Below are positions 1-7,319 of a stretch of 11,385 nt of DNA, piece by piece. The DNA comes from Planctomycetia bacterium (GTDB lineage: Bacteria; Planctomycetota; Phycisphaerae; Phycisphaerales; SM1A02). The stretch lies in assembly GCA_005798965.1 (NCBI GenBank), contig SYIB01000166.1, positions 1 to 11,385 of the forward strand, in the 5' to 3' direction. Both the position numbers and the translations under genes were made by a program. Below the pieces are notes generated by a model. It was not told where the DNA came from. It ran no database searches and worked only from the letters and a program-made list of their open reading frames with translations. Position 1 is the first letter of the stretch. Each line of letters starts with the position of its first letter.

Positions 1-81
1 ACGGCATGCAGCGGCAATGAAACCAACCAGCAGGAACCGCTCCTGCGCGAGCCGACGGTCGAAGGTGTCGGGGCTCTCCAT
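1..81 (-). CDS. Possible 5' end of an unidentified, probably membrane-anchored protein (runs off the left edge)
   Basis: An ATG at 79-81 on the minus strand opens 27 codons that continue past the window start. The N-terminus begins MESPDTFDRRLAQERF and is followed by a hydrophobic stretch (LLVGFIAAAC), as expected for an N-terminal membrane segment. It lies 79 nt downstream of the GYF_2 membrane protein gene in the same direction, so it could be the next gene of that run. No good Shine-Dalgarno sequence precedes this ATG, and the frame stays open upstream, so the start is uncertain. Too little is visible to name a family. The spacer 82-160 holds nothing I can identify and no clear terminator. 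Confidence 0.35.
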   Translation of the reverse strand, partial: MESPDTFDRRLAQERFLLVGFIAAACR

Positions 82-160
82 GGGTCGAATCAGCCGTTGC
101 TGCGGGATGTCCCTTGGGGTTGCCGCACCGGAGCTCGGCCGGACAGGGCCGTGGCGGAAA

Positions 161-1225
161 TCACGAACCCAATCGACTCGGATGCCCGGCCGAGAACACC
201 GTGGCGTACATGGCGCCCTGAACAGCCGTGAACAGCGGTATGCCGAGGAGCGGCAGGCCGACGCAGAGCAGCATCACGCTCAGGGCCAGCACCAAGCCGT
301 ACACGAAGAGCAGCGCGAACATCGCCGGCGCCTTGCCCGCGGTGAGCGACCACGAACGCCGGAGGGTGGATTCAAGCCCTTCCTTGGGCAGCGAGGGATC
401 GGCAGCCAGCGCGCTCATGAAGATGAGCCGCGGCACGATCAAGATCGAGACGGCCAGGGCTCCAAGCCCCGCCAGCAGCCCGCCCACCGCACCCAGCAGT
501 CCGATCTTTCCGAAGTTTCCACTCATCTCGAAACCCACGGCCAGGCCGAGCATGAGCAGCCCTGGGATCACCGCGGCAATGACCGCGACCCCGATCAGCA
601 GGATCGACACGACGTAGGCCAAGACCACCGAGCCGTATCGCTGGAAACCGAGGAACAGGTCGGAGACCTGGCCAGCACCACGCACGGCGCGCGCGCCCGC
701 CAAGATGAAACCGGACAGGAGCGGGCCTCCCACCAAGATCGACAGCAGGTAGCCGAACAGATCGAGCCCGAGCGCGCCGGGTGCGGTGGTGCCGGACTCC
801 TCAGCTGCAGCACGCAACAACCCCGAGATCATCCCGGGCACACCGAGCGCGTACGACAGAGCCATGTAGACCAGCCCGATCAGGACCAGTACGCCCCACC
901 GGGACTTGAAGGCCTTGTGGCCAAGTTGCGACGAACCACCGTAGGTGAACGCCGGCAGCTCCTCGTCAGGAATCGGTGTTGTGGCCAGCGGCGGGTGCGC
1001 CGCACCGAGCACCATATCGGAACGCGCGGACATGCTGCCTGCCGCGCCAAGTTGCGCGAGCAGCGCCGCGATGACTGGCTCCTGCGAAGCCATCGTCCAC
1101 GCGGTATCCCCCACCATGCAGACCTTGGTGCTGGCAGTGATCCGACCCAGTGCGACCAGACGCTCGATGGCCACGCGATCGTGCGGTCCCGTGAGCTGTC
1201 CCGATTCGACGACGTACCAGTTCAT
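161..1225 (-). CDS. GYF_2 (DUF4339) domain plus multi-pass integral membrane protein
   Basis: This is a 354-residue protein. Residues 1-50 match the GYF_2 pattern: WYVVESGQLTGP, then L-x(3)-G-R-I-T and a late Trp (T-A-W-T-M-A-S). In this family the domain is thought to be a cytoplasmic protein-interaction module. A Ser/Ala/Pro linker (about 60-105) leads to about five hydrophobic blocks, near residues 109-137, 155-180, 197-231, 241-270 and 301-345. Between the last two, DPSLPKEGLESTLRRSWSL resembles a motif of uncharacterised membrane proteins related to the GPDPase membrane domain. The ATG at 1223-1225 is chosen because a perfect AGGAGG lies 6 nt upstream; an in-frame TTG one codon earlier would leave only 3 nt. 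It is the last recognisable gene of the efflux run, 38 nt after the RND stop. A role in pump function is unproven; it may only share the transcript. Confidence 0.85.
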   Translation of the reverse strand: MNWYVVESGQLTGPHDRVAIERLVALGRITASTKVCMVGDTAWTMASQEPVIAALLAQLGAAGSMSARSDMVLGAAHPPLATTPIPDEELPAFTYGGSSQLGHKAFKSRWGVLVLIGLVYMALSYALGVPGMISGLLRAAAEESGTTAPGALGLDLFGYLLSILVGGPLLSGFILAGARAVRGAGQVSDLFLGFQRYGSVVLAYVVSILLIGVAVIAAVIPGLLMLGLAVGFEMSGNFGKIGLLGAVGGLLAGLGALAVSILIVPRLIFMSALAADPSLPKEGLESTLRRSWSLTAGKAPAMFALLFVYGLVLALSVMLLCVGLPLLGIPLFTAVQGAMYATVFSAGHPSRLGS

Positions 1226-1231
1226 CAAGAG

Positions 1232-1258
1232 CCTCCTGCGCTGCGCACGGTGCGCAGG
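1232..1258 (-). promoter_or_regulatory. Inverted repeat overlapping the Shine-Dalgarno sequence of the GYF_2 gene
   Basis: In the minus-strand transcript, CCTGCGC and GCGCAGG are perfect 7-bp complements separated by 10 nt (plus-strand arms 1235-1241 and 1252-1258). The downstream arm shares its final AGG with the AGGAGG ribosome-binding site (1232-1237) of the GYF_2 gene. Inside it, TGCGCA occurs twice around a 3-nt spacer, giving a competing hairpin. No U-run follows, so this is not a standard intrinsic terminator. It could dampen translation of the last gene or mark an mRNA processing point. The structure is visible; the function is inferred. Confidence 0.45.
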
Positions 1259-1263
1259 ATAGA

Positions 1264-4200
1264 TCAGCCGCCGTGCTGGTGCGATGGAGCAGATCGGCCG
1301 CGACCGCCTCGCAGCCGCAACGAATACAGCAGGAAGAAGAAGGTCGGCACCACGAGCTGGTCCATGATCGTGGATCCCAGCATGCCGCCGAAGACCGACA
1401 CGCCGATCGAGCGGCGGCTCTGCGCCCCGGCACCGACGGCGATCACGAGCGGCAGAATCCCCAGGATGAAGCTCAGGCTCGTCATCATGATCGGCCGCAG
1501 GCGCAGGCGCGAGGCCTCGCTGGCCGCCTGCAGCGGGGTCTCGCCACCATCGGCGCGGACCTTCGCGAACTCAACGATGAGGATCGCGTTCTTCGCGGCC
1601 AGGCCCACGAGCATGACGAGCCCGATCTGTGCGTACACGTCCAGCGAGCGCCCGGTCCAGTGCAGGGCGATCAGCGCGAAGAGCACGGCGAAGGCGACCG
1701 CCAGCAGCACGTTGAAGGGCAGCACCCAGCTTTCGTACAGCGCCGCGAGCAGCAAGAAGACCGCGATGAGCGCCATCGAGAAGATCACCGGCGCCAGACC
1801 GCTCGCCTCGATCTCCTGGTAGGTCGTGCCGGTCCACTCATACGAGAAGCCCTCGGGCAGCGTGGTCTTCGCGACCTCGTCGATCGCCTTGATGGCATCG
1901 CCGGAGCCGTAGCCAGCGGCGGTCTGCCCGTTCACCTGCACCGTGTTGTAGAGGTTGTAGTGGGCTGCGTTGTCGGTGCCCGCCTTCAGCACCGGCCGCG
2001 AGAAGCTGGAGAACGGCACCATCTCCCCTTCCTTGTTGCGCACCCGCAGGCCCATGATGTCGGTCACGTCCATGCGGCTGCCGGACTGCGCCTGCACCAT
2101 GACGTTGTAGACCTGGCCGAACTGGTTGTAATTGTTGATGAACGCCTGGCCCATCGTGGTGCCGAGCGTGTCGAAGACCGTGCCCATCTCCAGGCCCAGT
2201 GCGTACACGCGGGTGCGGTCGATCTCAAGCGTGATCATTGGCACCGAGTTGGTGAACGGCGTGTTCAGGCCGGTGAGTTCCGGCCGCTTGGACGCCTCGC
2301 CGAGGAACGCATCGGTGACCTCGGCGAGCGCGCTGAAGTCCTGGCCTGCGAGTGCCTCGAGCTGCAGCTGCCAGCCGCCCACGGCGCCCAGGCCTGGGAT
2401 CGGCGGCGGTGGTGCCGGAAGCACGGTCGCCTCGGGCATCGAACGCAGGTCCGGCGCGGCGCGCCTGATGATCTCGCGGACATTCTCGGTCGCAGGGTCT
2501 CGCTCCTCCCATGGCTTGAGCGTGACGATGACCACGCCGGCATTCGTCGAGAGTGAACTGGTCAGGAAGTTGAGCCCGTTGATCTGGATCGCATCGGCCA
2601 CAGCCTCGTCGCGGCGCACGATCTCCTGGATCCGGTTCGAGACCTCCTGCGTGCGGAGCAGGCTGGCGCCCGGTGGCAGCTGGTAGAGCACGAAGTACGC
2701 ACCCTGGTCCTCGTTGGGCACGAACGAGGTCGGCACCACGCGGAAGTAGTGCCACACGCCCACGCAGCCGATGAGGAACGACACCACGACGGCGTACCAG
2801 TGCTTGCAGAGCCACTGCACCAGTCGCGCATAGTGGTCGCTGAGCCAGTCGAAGCCGCGGTTGAAGGCGACGAAGGGCCCAAAGGTGCTCGGTGCGGAGT
2901 GACGCAGGAAGACCGCGCAGAGCGCAGGTGAGAGCGTGAGCGAGTTGACGGCGCTGAAGGCGATCGAGAACGCGATCGTGAGCGCGAACTGGTTGTAGAG
3001 CTGGCCAGTGATGCCGGGCATCAGTGCCGCAGGGATGAAGACCGCCAGGAGCACCGCGCTCGTGGCGACGATCGGCCCCCCCACTTCCTGCATGGCCTTG
3101 ACCGCGGCCTCGCGCGGATCGGTCACTCCCGACTCGAGCTGCCGATACACGTTCTCCACCACGATGATCGAGTCATCGACCACCAGGCCGATCGCAAGCA
3201 CGAGCCCAAGCAGCGTCAGGGTGTTGATCGAGAAGCCGAAGATCGCCATCATCGCAAAGGTGCCGATGATCGAGACCGGGATCGCGATCATGGGAATCAG
3301 CGTGGCGCGGAAACTCTGCAGGAAGATGAAGATCGTGATCAGCACCAAGATGCCAGCCTCGATCAGGGTCTTCACGAGGTCATCGAGCGATGCCTCGACG
3401 AAGAGCGTCGTGTCGTAGGTGACTCGGTAGCGCAGACCCGGCGGGAACTGCTCAGAGAGCCGGTCCAGCTCGCCGCGCACTGCCTCGATCACATTGAACG
3501 CGTTGGCGCTCGGCAGCTGGTAGATGCCGATCGTGGCTGTGGGGCCACCGTTCAGGGCCGATGTGCTGGTGTACTGGTACGAGCCCAGGTCGAGCTCAGC
3601 AACATCACGCACACGCACGAGGCCACCATCGCGCTCGGCGCGCACCACGATGTCGCCGAACTCCTGTGGATCCACGAGCCGCCCCTTGGCCTGGATCGAC
3701 AGCGTCACCGAAGGCCGGCTGGTGGATGGCTCGAGTCCGAGCGAGCCCAGCGACGACTGGTCGTTCTGATCCTTGATCGCAGCGTAGACATCGGTCGGCG
3801 AAAGACCCAGCTGCGTCAGCCGGCCCGGGTCGAGCCAGACGCGCATGGCGTACTGCTGCAGGCCGAAGACCGTCGTGCTGCCCACCCCGTCCACGCGCGC
3901 GACCACCGGTTCGACCGTGATGTTGGCGTAGTTGGAGAGGAACGAACTGTCGTAGCGGCCATCGGGCGACTCCAGGCTGACCACGGCCGTCAGGTTGGTC
4001 GACTGCTTCGCGATGTTCACGCCCACGCGCTGCACCGACTCAGGCAGCATCGGGATCGCCTGATTCACGCGCGTGAGCACGTCGACCGCGGCGATGTCGA
4101 GGTCGTAGCCCACCTCGAAGGTCACGGTGATCGTGCTGACCCCTGCATTGGTCGAGGTCGATGAGATGTAGAGCATCCCCTCGACGCCGTTGATCTGCTG

Positions 4201-4398
4201 CTCAAGCGGCAGGGTGACGACCTGCGCCACGGTGGCGGCATCGGCACCGTTGTAGATGGCCGTGACCTGCACCGTCGGCGGCACGATCGCCGGATACTGT
4301 GCGATCGGCAGGATCCAGGCGCACACCGCGCCCGACAGCGTCATCACCAGTGCGATGACCGTCGAGAAGATCGGTCGCTCGATGAAGAAGCGGTACAT
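1264..4398 (-). CDS. RND (HAE1/AcrB-type) multidrug efflux pump, inner-membrane transporter subunit
   Basis: At 1044 residues this is the usual length for the AcrB/MexF-type HAE1 family, which uses proton flow to export drugs and other amphiphiles from the inner membrane and periplasm. It starts MYRFFIERPIFSTVIAL, the typical N-terminus leading into TM1. The proton-relay residues are present: D408-D409 in GLVVDDSIIVVENV (TM4) and K936 in GLAAKNAILIVEF (TM10), matching AcrB D407/D408/K940. RPIMMTSLSFILGILPL supplies the TM11 region. Two large periplasmic loops carry porter-type sequence (SNYANI, VRVWLDP-like MRVWLDPGRL, YQLPPGASLLRTQ). The ATG is 6 nt past the MFP stop, with AGGGAG inside the end of the upstream gene, so translation is probably coupled. 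No frameshift or missing catalytic residue is seen. Substrate cannot be predicted. Confidence 0.97.
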   Translation of the reverse strand: MYRFFIERPIFSTVIALVMTLSGAVCAWILPIAQYPAIVPPTVQVTAIYNGADAATVAQVVTLPLEQQINGVEGMLYISSTSTNAGVSTITVTFEVGYDLDIAAVDVLTRVNQAIPMLPESVQRVGVNIAKQSTNLTAVVSLESPDGRYDSSFLSNYANITVEPVVARVDGVGSTTVFGLQQYAMRVWLDPGRLTQLGLSPTDVYAAIKDQNDQSSLGSLGLEPSTSRPSVTLSIQAKGRLVDPQEFGDIVVRAERDGGLVRVRDVAELDLGSYQYTSTSALNGGPTATIGIYQLPSANAFNVIEAVRGELDRLSEQFPPGLRYRVTYDTTLFVEASLDDLVKTLIEAGILVLITIFIFLQSFRATLIPMIAIPVSIIGTFAMMAIFGFSINTLTLLGLVLAIGLVVDDSIIVVENVYRQLESGVTDPREAAVKAMQEVGGPIVATSAVLLAVFIPAALMPGITGQLYNQFALTIAFSIAFSAVNSLTLSPALCAVFLRHSAPSTFGPFVAFNRGFDWLSDHYARLVQWLCKHWYAVVVSFLIGCVGVWHYFRVVPTSFVPNEDQGAYFVLYQLPPGASLLRTQEVSNRIQEIVRRDEAVADAIQINGLNFLTSSLSTNAGVVIVTLKPWEERDPATENVREIIRRAAPDLRSMPEATVLPAPPPPIPGLGAVGGWQLQLEALAGQDFSALAEVTDAFLGEASKRPELTGLNTPFTNSVPMITLEIDRTRVYALGLEMGTVFDTLGTTMGQAFINNYNQFGQVYNVMVQAQSGSRMDVTDIMGLRVRNKEGEMVPFSSFSRPVLKAGTDNAAHYNLYNTVQVNGQTAAGYGSGDAIKAIDEVAKTTLPEGFSYEWTGTTYQEIEASGLAPVIFSMALIAVFLLLAALYESWVLPFNVLLAVAFAVLFALIALHWTGRSLDVYAQIGLVMLVGLAAKNAILIVEFAKVRADGGETPLQAASEASRLRLRPIMMTSLSFILGILPLVIAVGAGAQSRRSIGVSVFGGMLGSTIMDQLVVPTFFFLLYSLRLRGGRGRSAPSHQHGG

Positions 4399-4404
4399 GG
4401 TGCG

Positions 4405-5706
4405 TCAGCTCCCTGGCTTCGCTTCGGGCGCGGTCGCCGGCTCGGCCTCACGTGCCGGCGGCTCGGCGTTGCTCGTGACGCCAGCCGATGTTCCCGCGCC
4501 AAGGTCCACGACCTTCGCGCCCGGACGGAGCTTCGCCAGTCCCTCGATGACGATGCGATCGCCCGGCTTCAGCCCGGACTGCACGATGACGTCGTTGTTC
4601 CAGGCGGCCAACGGCTCGATGACGGCGCTCTGGACCGTGCCGTCGTCCTTCAGCACCCACACGAGCAATTCAGTCTGGCGCGCGAACGCAGCGCTCTTGG
4701 GCACGACGATCGCGGACTTCTGCATGCCGAGGCCCAGCGTGACTTGAGCGTAGCCACCAGGCCTGAAATGCCCGGAACCATTGGGGAACTCCACGCGCAG
4801 CAGCAGCGTGTCCGTCGTCTGGCCGACCTGGTTGTCCAGGAACACGAGCTTGCCCTCGGCCCTCGGGGCGCCATCGGTCACCCCGATCGGCAGACCAGGG
4901 CGGGCAGTGGTGATCGCGCCCGGCAACTCCACGTGCGCCGTCAGCACGCCTTGGTCACGAGCACCGACGATCGCCGGCAGCAGGCGCGCACTCGGCTTGA
5001 ATCCCGCCCAGAGTGGATCGATCTGCACGATCGTGTTGAGCGCCTGCGAGTTGGCTTCGCCCACGAGTGACCCGACGTCGACCTTGCTCGCACCGAGCTG
5101 GCCCGCGAGTGGGCTGCTCACCGTGCACCACGAAAGCTTGAGCTGGGCGTTCTCGGCGTCGGCCTTCGCGCTCGCCTGATTGGCCTGCGCCAGCGCGATA
5201 TCGGCAGCAGCCTGGTCCGCGGTCGCCTTGGCTCGCGCCAGGTCCGCCGTGATCTGGTCCCAGCGCTCCTTGCTGATCGCACCGCTGTCGACCAGTCCCT
5301 TGTTGCGCTCGAACGTCGCTTGTGCGAGCACGAGCGCGGCCCGTGCACTCTCGGCTTGCGCGCGCGCAGCCTGCTCCTGGGCGATCGCCTGCTTCACGCG
5401 TGCGTTGGCGGCATCCAGCTGGATCCGGTACTGCAACGGATCGACCTGGTAGAGCACATCGCCTGGCTTCACGAGCGCGCCATCGGCGATGGGCTGGGAC
5501 TGCAACCATCCCGGCACGCGCGCGGCGACCTCAACGGTGCGCGGTGAATCGATCGTGGCTGGGAACGTGATCTCGACAGGAACATCCTGCGGGACGATCA
5601 CCTGCGTGCGCACGGTGATCGGCGGTGGCGTGAGCTGCGGCGGCGCCTGGCCGCACGAGACTGCACCAAGCAGCACGAGAGTCGAGGCCATCGTCGAACG
5701 GTTCAT
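4405..5706 (-). CDS. RND efflux periplasmic adaptor (membrane-fusion protein, HlyD/AcrA family), predicted lipoprotein
   Basis: This 433-residue adaptor should link the RND pump to the outer-membrane channel. The signal peptide ends in LGAVSC, and C18 is the likely lipidated residue; the lipobox is slightly off consensus. First lipoyl half: about 55-95 (EVAARVPGWLQSQPIADGA, GDVLYQVDP). Next comes a long Ala/Gln-rich coiled-coil hairpin (about 95-185), then the second lipoyl half (CTVSSPLAGQLGASKVDVG). A beta-barrel domain and a membrane-proximal domain (SAIVVPKSAAF, GLKPGDRIVIEGLAKLRPG) follow. The tail after about residue 400 is Ala/Pro/Glu-rich and probably disordered. The ATG overlaps the stop of the upstream OMF gene (ATGA) and has AAAGGA 6 nt upstream, which supports this start over an internal ATG at codon 6. 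Confidence 0.95.
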   Translation of the reverse strand: MNRSTMASTLVLLGAVSCGQAPPQLTPPPITVRTQVIVPQDVPVEITFPATIDSPRTVEVAARVPGWLQSQPIADGALVKPGDVLYQVDPLQYRIQLDAANARVKQAIAQEQAARAQAESARAALVLAQATFERNKGLVDSGAISKERWDQITADLARAKATADQAAADIALAQANQASAKADAENAQLKLSWCTVSSPLAGQLGASKVDVGSLVGEANSQALNTIVQIDPLWAGFKPSARLLPAIVGARDQGVLTAHVELPGAITTARPGLPIGVTDGAPRAEGKLVFLDNQVGQTTDTLLLRVEFPNGSGHFRPGGYAQVTLGLGMQKSAIVVPKSAAFARQTELLVWVLKDDGTVQSAVIEPLAAWNNDVIVQSGLKPGDRIVIEGLAKLRPGAKVVDLGAGTSAGVTSNAEPPAREAEPATAPEAKPGS

Positions 5707-7274
5707 CGTGATTCCTTTGCTGCGCTAGGGTCGCGCGAGGCAGCGCTGGCAGGGCTCGAGCCCGTCGCCTTCGCCGCATCCTTCATGGCATCCTCTTGGA
5801 GTGGCGCGACATCCTGCCAGCCGCCACCGAGCGCTCGATAGAGCGCCACTGCCGACTGCGCGGCCAGGCCGCGCGCCTGCGCCTCGGCATCCTGCACCGA
5901 GTAGAGCTCGTCCTGCAGGTCGAGCAAGTGATCGAGGGTGATCGTGCCGTTCTGGTACTGCATACGGCCCAGGCGCTCGGTGTCGACCGCACTCGCGAGG
6001 GCGCGATCGAAGCGGTCGCGCGACTCAGCGGCGAGCACAGTACCGGCGATGGACGAATCGACCTCGGCGACCGCGCGGATGAGCACGCTTCTCCAAGCAT
6101 TGAAGGCCAGCTCGGCCTGCGCACGCGCCGAGGCGATCTGCGCATCGATGCGCCCGGCCGTGAAGACGGGCACGGTGAGCGATGGACCGAACGAGTACGC
6201 GCGATTGGCCCAGTCACCAAGTCCCGAGAAATCGGTTGCCGAGATGTAGAAGTTGCCGCTCAGCGAGAGCGTGGGCCACTTCGATGCCTCAGCCGCGCCG
6301 ATGCGCGAGACGGCTGCCGAGTAGCGCTCGGAAGCGGCACGCAGGTCAGGGCGACGCTCCAAGAGCTGCGCCGGGATGCCGGCATCGATCGCCACGGGTG
6401 CAGCGGGAATCGCCCCTGGGCCGAGTTCCCGGGCGACCTCGTCGACGGTCGTGCCGCAGAGCTGGGCCATCTGGCCAAGCGCCTGCGCGTAGGACGAGCG
6501 CAACCCCGGCAGCTGTGCCGCCTCGGCTTCGAGGTTCGCGCGCGTTCGGTTGACCTCAAGCTGCGTGGCCGTGCCCGCCGTAAAGCGTTGCGAAGCAAGG
6601 TCCGCGGTCTGCTGCATGGCCGCGACGCTCGCATCGAGCGCCTTCATGCGGGCCTCGAGCGTGCGCAGCTCGACGTAGGTCGTGGCGACGCCGGCGCGCA
6701 CCGATACGAGCGCCGAGCGCAGGTCATCGACGCCGGCGCGCAGGTCTTGGTTGGCGGCCTCGATCATTCGGCGGATGCGACCCCAGAGGTCGATCTCCCA
6801 ACTGCCCATCGCGAGGCCATAGGCCCACACCGAGTACGGCTCGGTATCAACGCCCTGCGCGGCGAGCTGCGAGAAGTTCTGCTTGATGCGGTCGTAGGTC
6901 GCGCCGCCGGCGATGTCGGGCCAGAGATCGGCCTCGGCCACACCCATCTGTGCCTGCGCCACGCGCACGCGCGAGAGCGCCTGACCAAGGTCGGCATTGG
7001 ACCGATCGGCCCGTGCAATGAGCCGATCCAGCGTCGAGTCATTGAAGCGAGTCCACCACGCAACGAGCTCCTCGGCGCCCTGCGCGTCGGCCGCCGCACG
7101 GGCGGCCGCGGCCTCCTCGGCAGTCAGCGCCGAGGGCATCCAGCTCTCACGCTCCGCGATGCCGGCGTCCGGCGTGGCCAGCTTCGGCGCGTCCGGGCCC
7201 ATCATGCAGCCACCGACACAGGCCGAAGCGGCAAGAATCAAGGTCGAACGCGAGGGCAACATGGGACAAGGCAT
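5703..7274 (-). CDS. Outer-membrane efflux channel, NodT/OprM-type (OMF), predicted lipoprotein
   Basis: This 523-residue TolC-superfamily protein forms the exit duct of the tripartite pump. A lipoprotein signal ends VGGC (C23), followed by MMGPDAPKL, much like OprM-type N-termini. Two OEP repeats are recognisable: ELVAWWTRFNDSTLDRLI ... SWEIDLWGRIRR in the first half, and LLERRPDLRAASERYSAA ... YSFGPSLTVPVFTAGRID ... QYQNGTITLDHLLDLQ in the second, all hallmarks of the NodT family. The Ala/Ser-rich tail (after about 490) is low complexity. The first ATG is preferred because GAGG lies 9 nt upstream; an ATG at codon 5 is also possible. It is first in the operon, so the order is OMF-MFP-RND rather than the commoner MFP-RND-OMF. 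Its promoter must lie in the short divergent spacer or inside the opposing gene. Confidence 0.95.
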   Translation of the reverse strand: MPCPMLPSRSTLILAASACVGGCMMGPDAPKLATPDAGIAERESWMPSALTAEEAAAARAAADAQGAEELVAWWTRFNDSTLDRLIARADRSNADLGQALSRVRVAQAQMGVAEADLWPDIAGGATYDRIKQNFSQLAAQGVDTEPYSVWAYGLAMGSWEIDLWGRIRRMIEAANQDLRAGVDDLRSALVSVRAGVATTYVELRTLEARMKALDASVAAMQQTADLASQRFTAGTATQLEVNRTRANLEAEAAQLPGLRSSYAQALGQMAQLCGTTVDEVARELGPGAIPAAPVAIDAGIPAQLLERRPDLRAASERYSAAVSRIGAAEASKWPTLSLSGNFYISATDFSGLGDWANRAYSFGPSLTVPVFTAGRIDAQIASARAQAELAFNAWRSVLIRAVAEVDSSIAGTVLAAESRDRFDRALASAVDTERLGRMQYQNGTITLDHLLDLQDELYSVQDAEAQARGLAAQSAVALYRALGGGWQDVAPLQEDAMKDAAKATGSSPASAASRDPSAAKESR

Positions 7275-7319
7275 CCTACCGATCCTCGATCGCCATCCCG
7301 GGAGCGGTAACCTCCCTTC
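7275..7319. promoter_or_regulatory. Divergent spacer with a small inverted repeat, between the efflux operon and the phosphatase-cytochrome gene
   Basis: Only 45 nt separate the two divergent start codons. The spacer carries the minus-strand GAGG ribosome-binding site of the OMF gene (7284-7287). It also has an inverted repeat at 7300-7316, GGGAG-7 nt-CTCCC, with a GGTAACC core that is itself nearly palindromic. The repeat ends 3 nt before the plus-strand ATG. No convincing -35/-10 pair is seen on either strand, so promoters may extend into the coding sequences. An operator role is a guess. Confidence 0.3.

Noticed and set aside
82..160. GC-rich dyads (CCGG, GGCC, GAGCTC) downstream of the GYF_2 gene, considered as a terminator
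   Set aside because: The arms are short and imperfect and no T-run follows; such matches are common by chance at this GC content.
17..1822. 601-codon plus-strand open frame
   Set aside because: It is antisense to the GYF_2 and RND genes, with a Gln/Arg/His-rich, low-complexity product without domains. Codon-position bias follows the minus-strand genes; it is a high-GC shadow.
1273..2556. 427-codon plus-strand open frame
   Set aside because: Antisense to the RND gene, with an Arg/His/Glu-rich product and no recognisable motif.
5796..7310. 504-codon plus-strand open frame
   Set aside because: It lies opposite the OMF gene, whose product shows all NodT hallmarks; the antisense product is Arg/Gly/Leu-rich without domains.
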